Shown here: positions 52,437-61,240 of the stretch, piece by piece
Position numbering within the stretch: the stretch's first letter is position 1
Layout: every line of letters starts with the position of its first letter
NCBI GenBank assembly: GCA_000721275.1
Contig: JOFO01000001.1
Span: 124,001-188,000, forward strand
Direction: 5' to 3'
Length of the DNA stretch: 64,000 nt
Source of the DNA: Microtetraspora glauca
GTDB lineage: Bacteria > Actinomycetota > Actinomycetes > Streptomycetales > Streptomycetaceae
Notes under the pieces: model-generated
The model's database searches: none
What the model saw: only the letters and a program-made list of their open reading frames with translations
Told to the model about the DNA's origin: nothing
Position numbers and translations under genes: made by a program

Positions 52437-52724
52437 ATGGCTCTGCGCGACATCACCCGATCCGCGGTCCTGCGGGCGGTCGAGGAGTACGACCTGAACG
52501 GCCGGGACGCGTTCCTGGAGAAGTACCGCTTCGGACCGGCCCGCAGCTACGTCCTCGTGATCGACGGCAGGGAGTACGACTCCAAGGCCGTCGTGGGAGC
52601 GGCGCACGGTTACCTGCCCGGCCTGGAACCGCTGGGCAGCGACGAGTTCTCCGGCGGCAGGGACCACGCCGCCAAGCTGCTGACCGACCTCGGCTTCGAC
52701 GTCGTGACGCGCGGCATCGGCTGA
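52437..52724 (+). CDS. Stand-alone ScoMcrA-type N-terminal head domain
   Basis: A 95-residue protein matching the N-terminal head of the type IV restriction enzyme ScoMcrA, which recognises modified DNA: ALRDITRSAVLRAVEEYD, then FGPARSYVLVIDGREYDSKA and the DEFSGG box. No SRA or HNH module follows; the frame stops at 52724 and the next gene is a deaminase. It may be a remnant of a restriction gene or a true small family member. TAGATT lies 8 bases upstream of the ATG, compatible with a leaderless transcript. Confidence 0.72.
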   Translation: MALRDITRSAVLRAVEEYDLNGRDAFLEKYRFGPARSYVLVIDGREYDSKAVVGAAHGYLPGLEPLGSDEFSGGRDHAAKLLTDLGFDVVTRGIG

Positions 52725-52787
52725 CAGCCCCTGCCCGGAGCACGGGTCCGGCTCCCCCATCCGCCACCGCGTCCCTAGGATGCGGCG

Positions 52788-53234
52788 ATGACACTCGATC
52801 AAGCTCTGGTGGACGCAGCCGTCGCTCAGGCGGAGCGGCGGTGGTCCGCCGACGAGGCCGGCGGGGCCGCGGCGGTGCGGCTCGACGACGGGCGGATCCT
52901 CACCAGCGTCGGGCTCGACAACATCCACGGCAGCGTCGCGCTCTGCCAGGAGACCGGCGCGTTCTGCCAGGCGTACACGCTCGACCGGCGGGTCACCGCC
53001 TCCGTCTGCGTCTTCCGCGACCCGGAGGACGGGCGGTACGTGATCCTGCCGCCGTGCGGTGTCTGCCAGGAGCGGCTCGCGCTGTGGGGGCCGGACGTCG
53101 AGGTCGGCGTGCCCGATCCCGGCGACCCGACCCGCTGGGTCGCGTACCGGCTCGCCGAGCTGCATCCGCAGTACTGGGCGCGCCACTTCGCCGGCGGTTC
53201 CTGGCCGCCGGCTGGCATGCACGCCGGCGGCTGA
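52788..53234 (+). CDS. Cytidine deaminase-like zinc enzyme
   Basis: A 148-residue deaminase of the CDA/blasticidin-S deaminase fold. The zinc motif reads ALCQETGAF (Cys-Gln-Glu in place of Cys/His-Ala-Glu) and PPCGVCQE (PCxxC). The intact Glu proton shuttle and three Cys argue for activity, but the substrate may not be cytidine: Streptomyces often carry such divergent deaminases. It lies 63 bases after the ScoMcrA-like gene, on the same strand. Confidence 0.82.
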   Translation: MTLDQALVDAAVAQAERRWSADEAGGAAAVRLDDGRILTSVGLDNIHGSVALCQETGAFCQAYTLDRRVTASVCVFRDPEDGRYVILPPCGVCQERLALWGPDVEVGVPDPGDPTRWVAYRLAELHPQYWARHFAGGSWPPAGMHAGG

Positions 53235-53266
53235 GCGGGGCGCTCGGCTGCGAATGCGGCGGGTGG

Positions 53267-53710
53267 TCAGGCCGGGACGGGTGGGGCCGGGGCGATCGCC
53301 CAGGGGAGGGTGATCCACACCGTCTTGCCGCCCTCGGCGGTCGGGGTGACCGAGAGGCGGCCGCCGGCCTCCGCCGCGAGGACGCGGATGATCGCCATGC
53401 CGCGCCCGTTGTCCTGCTGGACGGCGGCCGGGAGCCGGCGCGGGAACCGCGGGTGGCTGTCGGTCACGCCGATCCGCAGGAGTTCGTCGCGGTCGAGCCG
53501 CAACTCGACGGTGAAGGTGGGCGATTGCCCGAAGGTGTGCAGCACCGCGTTGGTCGCCAGCTCCGACACCATCAGCCGGATCGAGTCCGCCGCGTCCGCG
53601 CCGTCGTCCAGACCCCAGCGGCCGAGCACCTCCGCCACGAACCTCCGCGCCGTGGCGACCGCGGCGGGCTCGCTCGGCAGGGTGACGGATGCTTCCTGGT
53701 GCTCTGGCAT
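53267..53710 (-). CDS. Anti-sigma-factor-type ATP-binding protein
   Basis: A 147-residue HATPase_c_2 protein of the SpoIIAB/RsbW-like group, very numerous in Streptomyces. The N-box ([12 protein letters not shown]) and G-box ([13 protein letters not shown]) are present; no helical kinase domain precedes them. Such proteins bind or phosphorylate anti-anti-sigma factors. No sigma-factor or STAS gene is adjacent. Confidence 0.88.
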   Translation of the reverse strand: MPEHQEASVTLPSEPAAVATARRFVAEVLGRWGLDDGADAADSIRLMVSELATNAVLHTFGQSPTFTVELRLDRDELLRIGVTDSHPRFPRRLPAAVQQDNGRGMAIIRVLAAEAGGRLSVTPTAEGGKTVWITLPWAIAPAPPVPA

Positions 53711-53870
53711 GGCGAGGCCGTCCCTTTCCCGCCGGGGCCGTCGCCCCGGATCGCGCTGCGCGTCAGCCTGCCACCGATCCGTGGCCCGGGTGGGGCGTTC
53801 TCCCGAGATATGCCCCGTTCTGTCGCCCGATGCGGTGAACTCCGCGTGTCCTGAGCGGTCTTGGGCCGCC
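53711..53870. other. Intergenic region between the anti-sigma and bioF genes
   Basis: 160 bases between the start of the anti-sigma gene and the end of bioF. It contains the upstream region of the anti-sigma gene. CGGGGCCGTCGCCCCG near 53730 could form a small hairpin. I see no gene. Confidence 0.3.
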
Positions 53871-55049
53871 TCAGCGTGCTCCGGCGGGCGCCGTCCGCAC
53901 GATCGTCGCGACGGCCCGCTCGATCTCCGCGTCCGTGAGGTCGGCGCGGGCCGTCAGCCGCAGCCGCGAGATCCCGTCCGGTACCGACGGCGGCCGGAAG
54001 CAGCCCACGGACAGGCCCCGTTCGCGGCAGTCGGCCGCCCACCGCAGCGCCTCCTCAGGCCCCGGCGCGTGCACCGACACCACCGCCGCGTCCGGCCGGG
54101 CCGAGGTGAACCCCGCGTCCGTGAGCGTCCGGTGCAGGGCCGCCGCGACCGCCCGCGCCCGCTCGGCGAGGCCCGGATCGGCGGCGATCAGCCGCAGGCT
54201 CGCGAGCGCCGCGCCGGTGGCGGCGGGCGCGAGGCCGGTGTCGAAGATGAAGGTGCGGGCCGCGTTGACCAGGTGCTCGATCACCCGCGCCGGTCCGAGG
54301 ACCGCGCCGCCCTGGCTGCCCAGCGACTTGGAGAGGGTCAGGGTCGTCACCACGTCCTCGTCGCCGGCGAGCCCGGCGCCGTGGACGGCGCCCCGGCCGC
54401 CGTCGCCGAGCACGCCGAAGCCGTGCGCGTCGTCGACGACCAGGCCGGCGCCGTGGTCGCGGCAGGCGGCGGCGAGTTCCTCCAGCGGGGCCCGGTCGCC
54501 GTCGACGGAGAACACGGAGTCGCTGACCGCGAGCGCCCGCCGCCCCGGATGCGCCTCCAGCGTCTTGCGTACGGCCTCGGGGTCGGCGTGCGGGACCACC
54601 GCGGCCTCGGCGCGGGCGAGCCGGCAGCCGTCCACGATCGAGGCGTGGTTGGCGGCGTCGGAGACGATCAGCGCGCCGGGGCCGCCGAGCGCGGTGAGCG
54701 CGGCGAGGTTGGCGGTGTAGCCGGAGGAGAAGACGAGGGCGGCCTCGAAGCCGCAGAACGCGGCCAGTTCCTCCTCCAGCCGGGTGTGCAGCCGCGTCGT
54801 GCCGGTGACGAGCCGCGAACCGGTCGCCCCGGCGCCCCAGCGGCGGGCCGCCTGGGCGGCGGCCTCGGTGACCTCGGGGTGCCGGGTGAGACCGAGGTAG
54901 TCGTTGCCCGCCAGGTCCAGCAGCTCCGACTCGGCCGGGCGCGGCCTCAGCGTCCGCACCAGCCCGGCCTCCGCCCGCCGCCGGGCCTCCGCGCCGGTCC
55001 AGTCGAAGGCGGAACGGCGCGCGGGAGGAGTCGGCTGGGCCTGGGGCAT
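53871..55049 (-). CDS. bioF: 8-amino-7-oxononanoate synthase
   Basis: A 392-residue PLP enzyme of the alpha-oxoamine synthase family that condenses pimeloyl thioester with alanine, the first committed step of the biotin ring pathway. The PLP lysine is Lys241 in [12 protein letters not shown]. The [10 protein letters not shown] motif (PLP-binding Asp and His) and [10 protein letters not shown] are present. It is transcribed divergently from bioB, across a 168-base gap. Confidence 0.95.
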   Translation of the reverse strand: MPQAQPTPPARRSAFDWTGAEARRRAEAGLVRTLRPRPAESELLDLAGNDYLGLTRHPEVTEAAAQAARRWGAGATGSRLVTGTTRLHTRLEEELAAFCGFEAALVFSSGYTANLAALTALGGPGALIVSDAANHASIVDGCRLARAEAAVVPHADPEAVRKTLEAHPGRRALAVSDSVFSVDGDRAPLEELAAACRDHGAGLVVDDAHGFGVLGDGGRGAVHGAGLAGDEDVVTTLTLSKSLGSQGGAVLGPARVIEHLVNAARTFIFDTGLAPAATGAALASLRLIAADPGLAERARAVAAALHRTLTDAGFTSARPDAAVVSVHAPGPEEALRWAADCRERGLSVGCFRPPSVPDGISRLRLTARADLTDAEIERAVATIVRTAPAGAR

Positions 55050-55217
55050 GGGGCGTTCCTTCGTCGGCGCCGTTCGTCGGCGCCTTTTGTAGGCAGCGCA
55101 CAGACCCTAACGGCAGGAGGCCGAGGTCGGGATGTGGTCATACACACACCTCGATCCGGCTCGTTTGTTCAGTTCCTCCTTGGCCGGGGGGTGTGCCGTA
55201 GGCAAGGATCAGCCCTT
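55050..55217. promoter_or_regulatory. Divergent bioF-bioB control region
   Basis: 168 bases hold both promoters. GTTTGTTCAGTT near 55161-55172 is the only AT-rich patch, and it resembles a half site of the TGAAC/GTTCA motif bound by actinobacterial BioQ; the second half is not evident. No biotin aptamer or E. coli BirA operator is seen. Confidence 0.3.
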
Positions 55218-56519
55218 ATGGACCTGCTGAACACGCTGGTGGAGAAGGGGCTGCGGCGCGAGACGCCGACCCGTGAAGAAGCGCTCGCCGTGCTGGCGAC
55301 CTCCGACGACGAACTGCTCGATGTGGTGGCCGCGGCCGGCAAGGTGCGCCGGCAGTGGTTCGGGCGGCGGGTGAAGCTGAACTACCTCGTCAACCTGAAG
55401 TCCGGGCTGTGCCCGGAGGACTGCTCGTACTGTTCGCAGCGGCTCGGCTCCAAGGCCGACATCCTCAAGTACACCTGGCTGAAGCCGGACGAGGCGTCGC
55501 AGGCCGCCGCGGCGGGCATCGCCGGCGGCGCCAAGCGGGTCTGCCTGGTGGCGAGCGGCCGGGGTCCGACGGACCGGGACGTGGAGCGGGTCGGCCGGAC
55601 CATCGAGGCGATCAAGGAGCAGAACGAAGGCGTCGAGGTGTGCGCCTGCCTCGGTCTGCTCTCCGACGGGCAGGCCGAGCGGCTGAAGTCGGCCGGCGCC
55701 GACGCGTACAACCACAACCTCAACACGTCCGAGGGCACGTACGGCGAGATCACCACCACCCACACCTACGCGGACCGGGTGGACACCGTGCGGAAGGCGC
55801 ACGCGGCGGGCCTCTCGGCCTGCTCGGGCCTGATCGCGGGCATGGGCGAGACCGACGAGGACCTGGTCGACGTGGTCTTCGCGCTGCGCGAGCTGGACTC
55901 GGACTCGGTGCCGGTCAACTTCCTGATCCCGTTCGAGGGCACGCCGCTGGCGAAGGAGTGGAACCTCAGCCCGCAGCGCTGCCTGCGGATCCTCGCCATG
56001 GTCCGGTTCGTCTGCCCCGACGTGGAGGTCCGGATCGCCGGCGGGCGCGAGGTGCACCTGCGGTCGATGCAGCCGCTGGCGCTGCACATCGCCAACTCGA
56101 TCTTCCTCGGCGACTACCTCACCAGCGAGGGCCAGGCCGGCCAGGCCGACCTCGACATGATCGCGGACGCCGGCTTCGAGGTGGAGGGCGCGGGCACGAC
56201 CACGCTGCCCGCCCACCGCGCCGACGCGCTCGCGGCGGCGGGCGGCGGCTGCGGCTCCCACGCGACGGCGGGCGGAGGCTGCGGTTCCGGCGCGGCGGCC
56301 GGGTGCGGCTCGCACGCGGACGCGGCGGACGCGGAGGCCGGCGGCGGCTCCGGCCCGTGCGGCGGCCACGCGGTGCCCGCGGCGGCTCCGGCTCAGGCTC
56401 CGGTATCGGCGTCCGCGTCTGCGTCCGCGTCTGCGTCTGCGTCTGCGTCTGAGGCGCGTACGGACCTGGTCGCGGTGCGACGCCGCGGCGCCGGCACGGA
56501 CCTCGCTCCCAACGCGTAA
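55218..56519 (+). CDS. bioB: Biotin synthase with Cys/His-rich C-terminal tail
   Basis: A 433-residue radical SAM enzyme that inserts sulfur into dethiobiotin. The radical SAM cluster cysteines are Cys65, Cys69 and Cys72 (CPEDCSYC). The second-cluster ligands are in [14 protein letters not shown] and the conserved Arg block [11 protein letters not shown]. The catalytic domain ends near residue 330. The remaining hundred residues are low complexity: repeats of GCGSH-like units with several Cys and His, then seven or more Ser-Ala pairs. E. coli BioB lacks this extension. The frame is open far upstream, but ATG 55218 aligns with the family start. Confidence 0.95.
   Translation: MDLLNTLVEKGLRRETPTREEALAVLATSDDELLDVVAAAGKVRRQWFGRRVKLNYLVNLKSGLCPEDCSYCSQRLGSKADILKYTWLKPDEASQAAAAGIAGGAKRVCLVASGRGPTDRDVERVGRTIEAIKEQNEGVEVCACLGLLSDGQAERLKSAGADAYNHNLNTSEGTYGEITTTHTYADRVDTVRKAHAAGLSACSGLIAGMGETDEDLVDVVFALRELDSDSVPVNFLIPFEGTPLAKEWNLSPQRCLRILAMVRFVCPDVEVRIAGGREVHLRSMQPLALHIANSIFLGDYLTSEGQAGQADLDMIADAGFEVEGAGTTTLPAHRADALAAAGGGCGSHATAGGGCGSGAAAGCGSHADAADAEAGGGSGPCGGHAVPAAAPAQAPVSASASASASASASASEARTDLVAVRRRGAGTDLAPNA
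56409..56450. repeat. Hexanucleotide repeat in the bioB 3' region
   Basis: Seven GCGTCT or GCGTCC units in tandem encode the Ser-Ala run of the BioB tail. Six-base units keep the frame, so length variation between strains is likely. Confidence 0.88.
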
Positions 56520-56528
56520 CGGCCGGCC

Positions 56529-57809
56529 ATGCGCAACGACGAACTCCTCGCCCTCGACCGGGCGCACGTGTGGCATCCGTACGGCCCCATGCCGGGCCGT
56601 ACGGAGCCGCTGGTGGTCGCGTCCGCGTCCGGCGTGCGGCTGCGGCTCGCCGAGCCGGCCGAGGGGCGGACCGAGCTGATCGACGGCATGTCGTCGTGGT
56701 GGTCGGCCGTGCACGGCTACAACCACCCGGTGCTGAACGAGGCGGCACGCGGTCAGCTCGACCGGATGAGCCACGTGATGTTCGGCGGACTCACCCACGA
56801 GCCCGCCGTCCGGCTCGCCGCCCGGCTCGTGGAGATCACGCCCGAGCCGCTGCACCACGTCTTCCTCAGCGACTCGGGCTCGGTCGCCGTCGAGGTCGCG
56901 GCCAAGATGTGCCTGCAGTACTGGCGTTCGCTCGGCCGCCCCGCCAAGCGGCGGCTGCTGACCTGGCGCGGCGGCTACCACGGCGACACCTGGCAGCCGA
57001 TGTCGGTGTGCGATCCCGAGGGCGGGATGCACCAGCTGTGGTCCGGCGTGCTCCAGCAGCAGGTCTTCGTGGACGCGCCGCCCGCCGCGTACGAGGAGTC
57101 GTACGCCGAACTCCTCCGCGCCGCGATCGCGCGGCACGCGGACGAACTGGCCGCGGTGATCGTGGAGCCGGTGGTGCAGGGCGCGGGCGGCATGCGCTTC
57201 CACGACCCGGCGTACCTGCGGGTGCTGCGCGAGGCGTGCGACGCGCACGGCGTGCTGCTCGTCTTCGACGAGATCGCCACGGGCTTCGGCCGCACGGGCA
57301 CGCTGTTCGCCGCCGACCAGGCGGGGGTCTCCCCCGACGTGATGTGCCTGGGCAAGGCGCTGACCGGCGGCTATCTGTCGATGGCGGCGACCCTGTGCAC
57401 CCGCGCGGTCGCCGACGGCATCTCGCGGGGCGAGGTGCCGGTGCTCGCGCACGGCCCGACGTTCATGGGCAACCCGCTCGCCTCCGCCGTCGCGTGCGCC
57501 TCCATCGACCTGTTGCTCTCCCAGGACTGGGCGGGCGAGGTCAAGCGCATCGAGGCCGGGCTGCGCGACGGTCTCGCCGGGACCGAGGACGTCCCCGGCG
57601 TCCGCGAGGTGCGGGTGCTCGGCGCGATCGGCGTCGTCCAGCTCGACCACGAGGTCGACATGGCGGCCGCGACCCGGGCGGCGGTCCGGGAAGGCGTGTG
57701 GCTGCGTCCCTTCCGGGACCTCGTCTACACCATGCCGCCGTACGTGACCGGGGACGCCGACCTGGCGCGGATCTGCGCGGCGGTGCGCGCCGCGGCGACC
57801 GCGGGCTGA
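56529..57809 (+). CDS. bioA: Adenosylmethionine-8-amino-7-oxononanoate aminotransferase
   Basis: A 426-residue class III PLP aminotransferase that uses S-adenosylmethionine as amino donor to make 7,8-diaminopelargonic acid. The PLP lysine is Lys276 in [19 protein letters not shown] at the start, [12 protein letters not shown] and [12 protein letters not shown] are family blocks. It begins 9 bases after the bioB stop. Confidence 0.96.
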   Translation: MRNDELLALDRAHVWHPYGPMPGRTEPLVVASASGVRLRLAEPAEGRTELIDGMSSWWSAVHGYNHPVLNEAARGQLDRMSHVMFGGLTHEPAVRLAARLVEITPEPLHHVFLSDSGSVAVEVAAKMCLQYWRSLGRPAKRRLLTWRGGYHGDTWQPMSVCDPEGGMHQLWSGVLQQQVFVDAPPAAYEESYAELLRAAIARHADELAAVIVEPVVQGAGGMRFHDPAYLRVLREACDAHGVLLVFDEIATGFGRTGTLFAADQAGVSPDVMCLGKALTGGYLSMAATLCTRAVADGISRGEVPVLAHGPTFMGNPLASAVACASIDLLLSQDWAGEVKRIEAGLRDGLAGTEDVPGVREVRVLGAIGVVQLDHEVDMAAATRAAVREGVWLRPFRDLVYTMPPYVTGDADLARICAAVRAAATAG

Positions 57810-57885
57810 CGCCGCCGGCGGCGGCCCGCGCGATCGACGAGGCAGCAGAAGGCAGAAGAGGAAAAGGGAAAGGGAGAGGGAAGCG

Positions 57886-58602
57886 ATGGGCATCGTCGTC
57901 GTCAGCGGGACGGGCACGGAGATCGGCAAGACGGTCGTGACCGCGGCCGTCGCCGCCGCGGCCGTCGCCGCCGGGCGGTCGGTCGCGGTCCTGAAGCCCG
58001 CGCAGACCGGGCTCGCGCCCGACGAGCGCGGGGACGCGGACGAGGTGGTACGGCTCTCGGGCGCGAAGACCGCCGCCGAGCTGGCCCGCTATCCGGAACC
58101 GCTCGCCCCGGGCACGGCCGCCCGGCGCGCCGGTATGGCGCCGGTCGGCCCCGCGCAGGTCGCGGAGGCTGCCCGCGCGCTCGCCGGGGAGCACGACCTG
58201 GTGCTCGTCGAGGGCGCGGGCGGGCTGCTCGTCCGCTTCGACGAGGACGGCGGCACGCTCGCCGACGCGGCCCGGCTGCTCGGCGCGCCCGTCCTCGTGG
58301 TCGCGCCGGCCGGACTCGGCACGCTGAACGCGACCGCGCTCACGGCGGAGGCGCTGCGGGCGCGCGGGATCGCGCAGCTCGGTGTGGTCGTCGGCAGCTG
58401 GCCCACGGCACCGGACCTCGCGTCGCGCTGCAACCTGACGGACCTCCCGGAGGCGGCCGGCGCGCCGCTGCTCGGCGCGGTGCCGGAGGGCGCGGGGGCA
58501 CTGGACCCGGCGGCCTTCCGCGCGGCGGCGGCCGACTGGCTCGCGCCCGCGCTCGGCGGGACCTGGGACGCGGAGGCGTTCCGGGGCGAGGCGGGGGCCT
58601 GA
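57886..58602 (+). CDS. bioD: Dethiobiotin synthetase
   Basis: A 238-residue ATP-dependent carboxylase closing the ureido ring. The P-loop is GTGTEIGKT (8-16), with KPAQTG as the substrate loop and VEGAGGLL as the conserved Glu-Gly motif. It starts 76 bases after bioA, across a purine-rich leader (AAAAGGGAAAGGGAGAGGG) that serves as an unusually long ribosome site. The last gene of bioBAD; bioC and bioH are not here, so pimeloyl supply must come from elsewhere. Confidence 0.95.
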   Translation: MGIVVVSGTGTEIGKTVVTAAVAAAAVAAGRSVAVLKPAQTGLAPDERGDADEVVRLSGAKTAAELARYPEPLAPGTAARRAGMAPVGPAQVAEAARALAGEHDLVLVEGAGGLLVRFDEDGGTLADAARLLGAPVLVVAPAGLGTLNATALTAEALRARGIAQLGVVVGSWPTAPDLASRCNLTDLPEAAGAPLLGAVPEGAGALDPAAFRAAAADWLAPALGGTWDAEAFRGEAGA

Positions 58603-58699
58603 GGCGGGCGGTCCTCGTACGCGGGGCTTCTCGTGGGCACGGTGGCTGGGTCCGGCGGGGCCTGAGGTCGGAGGGCCAGGCGCGGGGGCGGCTCGCGGG

Positions 58700-58719
58700 G
58701 GCGGCTCGCGGGAGCCGCC
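58700..58719. terminator. Hairpin after bioD
   Basis: A perfect 8-bp stem with loop GCGG follows two near-identical GC-rich units (about 58675-58707). Located about 100 bases past bioD. Confidence 0.5.
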
Positions 58720-58761
58720 TCGCGCGCGGAATTCCGGTGGCTCGCTCCGTATGGTGAAGAG

Positions 58762-59106
58762 ATGCGCGCACACGTACAGGAGCTCGTCTTCGACTGCGGC
58801 GACCCGGCCGCCCTGGCCCGTTTCTGGGCCGGTCTCCTCGGCGGGGAGCCCGTCGACCGGAGCCCCGACTGGTCGTACGTCGACCCGCCCGGCTTCGTCC
58901 GCGTCGCCTTCCAGCGGGTCCCCGAGGGCAAGGCGGCGAAGAACCGCCTGCATCTGGACCTGGAGGCGGGCGACCCGGAGGCGGCGGCCGACGAGGCGGC
59001 GCCGCTCGGCGCGGTCCGCGTCGGTGGGCTCGTCAACGACGAACAGGGCGCCTTCCAGGTGATGCGGGACCCGGAGGGCAACGAGTTCTGCTTCGTCACG
59101 GGATGA
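58762..59106 (+). CDS. VOC-fold (glyoxalase-like) protein
   Basis: A 114-residue VOC superfamily protein of the short Streptomyces type: VFDCGDPAALARFWAGLLGG at the start, KNRLHLDLE in the middle and DPEGNEFCFV at the end. Same pattern as the product at 27676-28161. No activity is assigned to this subgroup. The gene is monocistronic by spacing. Confidence 0.85.
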   Translation: MRAHVQELVFDCGDPAALARFWAGLLGGEPVDRSPDWSYVDPPGFVRVAFQRVPEGKAAKNRLHLDLEAGDPEAAADEAAPLGAVRVGGLVNDEQGAFQVMRDPEGNEFCFVTG

Positions 59107-59238
59107 CGCGACCCCTTTCCTCTCGCCCGTCCCCCTCGCCCGTCCTTCTCGCCCTCCCGCCCCGCTCGGCCCCGTCACCCCACGTCCACCTCGCGGAACG
59201 TGCTGGCCGCCGCCTCACCCGCATGGTGGGATCGGGCC

Positions 59239-59664
59239 ATGATCGATATAGAAATCCGGACCGCGGTGCCCTCCGACGCCGAAACCGTGCTCGCCTTCTG
59301 GCGGGAGGCCGCGGAGGGCACGTCCATCTCCGACGACGTCGACGGGGTGCGACGGCTCCTCGCCCGCGACCCCGAGGCTCTGATCCTCGCCGTGGACGGC
59401 GACCGCGTCGTCGGTTCCGTGATCGCCGGCTGGGACGGCTGGCGCGCCTCGCTCTACCGGCTCGCGGTGCTCCCCTCGTACCGCCGCCGCGGCCTCTCCA
59501 AGGTCCTGCTCAAGGCGGCGGAGGATCGTTTCGCCGCGCTGGGCGGGCGCCGCGCGGACGCCATGGTGCTGGAGGAGAACGCACGCGCGCACCGCGCGTG
59601 GGAGGCGGCCGGGTACGCGCGGCAGGACGAGTGGCGCCGCTGGGTGAAGCCCTTCACGGGGTGA
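59239..59664 (+). CDS. GNAT-family N-acetyltransferase
   Basis: A 141-residue GCN5-related acetyltransferase. The acetyl-CoA pyrophosphate loop is RRRGLSKVLL (the usual R/Q-x-x-G-x-G/A with Ser), preceded by the LYRLAVLPSY strand and followed by ENARAHRAWEAAGY. The substrate is unknown. ATG 59239 was chosen since an upstream frame extension contains no ribosome site. Confidence 0.85.
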   Translation: MIDIEIRTAVPSDAETVLAFWREAAEGTSISDDVDGVRRLLARDPEALILAVDGDRVVGSVIAGWDGWRASLYRLAVLPSYRRRGLSKVLLKAAEDRFAALGGRRADAMVLEENARAHRAWEAAGYARQDEWRRWVKPFTG

Positions 59665-59744
59665 CCGGCCCGCCACTTTGCCGATCCTTTACCATGGGAT
59701 CTCGATCAGAAAACCCGACGACCGAAAGGTGTGAACGTCCGCCC

Positions 59745-59903
59745 ATGGGCGAGCCTCCCAGTAGCACTGGTACCACCCCCGCCGAGAGCACCGCTTCCGA
59801 CCCCGGTTCCGATACCGGCTCCGGTTCCGGTTCCGACTCCGGCGGCCGACATCGCGCGTTCCGTGCCTCCCTGTCTGATCATGGGACGGAGGTGACCCGA
59901 TGA
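59745..59903 (+). CDS. Possible small disordered peptide coupled to the CNNM gene
   Basis: A 52-codon open frame rich in Ser, Gly, Asp and Thr, with a GSDTGSGSGSDSGG core, ends in the ATGA overlap with the next gene. Coding bias is weak and it overlaps a Pro-rich 54-codon frame (59731-59895) that is equally possible. It may be a leader peptide or not a gene at all. Confidence 0.3.
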   Translation: MGEPPSSTGTTPAESTASDPGSDTGSGSGSDSGGRHRAFRASLSDHGTEVTR

Positions 59904-61240
59904 CCGAAGTGCTTCTGCTCCTGGTGGCGCTGCTGCTCGCGCTCGCGTGCGGCGCGTTCGTGGCGGCGGAGTTCTCGCTGACCACCGTCGAACGCGGCGA
60001 GCTGGAAGCGGCCGTCAAGCGGGGCGAGCGCGGCGCCGCCGGCGCCCTCAAGGCCGTCAAGTCGCTCACGTTCCAGCTCTCCGGCGCCCAGCTCGGCATC
60101 ACCGTCACCAACCTGGTCGTCGGCATGCTCTCCGAGCCCTCCATCTCCAAGCTGATCAAGGGACCGGTCGAGGACCTCGGCCTCTCCCCCTCGGTGGCCT
60201 CCTCGGTCGCCCTCGTCCTCGGCACCGCCCTCTCGACCGTGGTCCTCATGGTCGTCGGCGAACTGGTGCCCAAGAACTGGGCGATCTCCTCGCCGCTCGC
60301 CGTGGCCAAGGTCGTGGCGACGCCGCAGCGCGTGTTCACGGCCGCGTTCAAGCCGCTGATCAGCCATCTCAACAACACCGCCAACCGGATCCTGCGCCGC
60401 CTGGGCATGGAGCCCACCGAGGAGCTGGCGTCCGCGCGCTCCCCGCAGGAGCTGGTCGCCCTCGCGCGCCACTCCGCGAAGGAGGGCGCGCTGGAGGCGG
60501 ACACCGCCGAGCTGTTCGTCCGCACGCTGAACCTCGCGGAGCTCACCGCCGAGAACGTCATGACGCCGCGCGTCCAGGTCACCGCCCTGGAGGTGCAGGC
60601 CACCGCGGAGGACGTCGCCAACGCCACGCGCGCCACCGGCCTCTCCCGCTTCCCCGTCTACCGGGGCAACCTCGACACCGTCGTGGGCATCGCGCACATC
60701 AAGGACGTCCTCGCCATACCGGCCGACGAGCGCCGGCGGCGCCGCGTCGGTGACATCGTGCGCGAGCCGCTGCTCGTGCCCGAGACGCTGACCGTGGACA
60801 AACTGCTCGACCGCCTGTCCGGGAAGCAGACCATGGCCGTCGTCATCGACGAGTACGGCGGCACGGCCGGTGTCGCGACCCTGGAGGACATCGTCGAGGA
60901 GGTCGTCGGCGAGGTGCGCGACGAGCACGACCCGCACGAGACCCCCGACCTCGCACGCGCAGGCGAGGACGAGGACGGCCGCCTGCTGTGGTCGGCCGAC
61001 GGAGCCGCCCGCACCGACCAGCTGGAACGCATCGGCCTGAAGGTGCCGGACGGACCGTACGAGACCCTCGCCGGCGTCCTCGCGACCGACCTGGGCCGCA
61101 TCCCGGCCGTCGGCGACAGCGTGGAGCTCGGCGGCTGGCGTCTCGACGTCGTCGACGCCTCCGGGCGCCGCGCCGCGCGCGTCCTGCTGCACGCGCCGCT
61201 CCCCCAGGAAGACGACGAGACCGGCGAGGCCCACCGATGA
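59900..61240 (+). CDS. CNNM/CorC-type transporter protein with CorC_HlyC domain
   Basis: A 446-residue membrane protein of the hemolysin C/CorC group, proposed in Mg2+ or other cation export. An N-terminal DUF21 domain with three to four helices (about 1-190, with the FVAAEFSLTTVERGELEAA start) is followed by a pair of CBS domains (about 210-335; MTPRVQVTALEV and FPVYRGNLDTVVGI) and a CorC_HlyC domain at the end (about 355-440). A strong GGAGGTGA ribosome site precedes the ATG. The second gene follows with ATGA overlap. Confidence 0.93.
   Translation: MTEVLLLLVALLLALACGAFVAAEFSLTTVERGELEAAVKRGERGAAGALKAVKSLTFQLSGAQLGITVTNLVVGMLSEPSISKLIKGPVEDLGLSPSVASSVALVLGTALSTVVLMVVGELVPKNWAISSPLAVAKVVATPQRVFTAAFKPLISHLNNTANRILRRLGMEPTEELASARSPQELVALARHSAKEGALEADTAELFVRTLNLAELTAENVMTPRVQVTALEVQATAEDVANATRATGLSRFPVYRGNLDTVVGIAHIKDVLAIPADERRRRRVGDIVREPLLVPETLTVDKLLDRLSGKQTMAVVIDEYGGTAGVATLEDIVEEVVGEVRDEHDPHETPDLARAGEDEDGRLLWSADGAARTDQLERIGLKVPDGPYETLAGVLATDLGRIPAVGDSVELGGWRLDVVDASGRRAARVLLHAPLPQEDDETGEAHR

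Noticed and set aside
53310..56519. Plus-strand open frame of 1069 codons
   Set aside because: The real part is bioB from 55218. The upstream part is antisense to the anti-sigma and bioF genes, has no ribosome site and has shadow-like composition.
55218..58602. Biotin riboswitch or BirA operator
   Set aside because: No biotin aptamer class is known, and no interrupted palindrome like the BirA operator appears upstream of bioB.
58670..58720. Possible regulatory repeat after bioD
   Set aside because: Two GC-rich units run into a hairpin; simple terminator structure explains it better.
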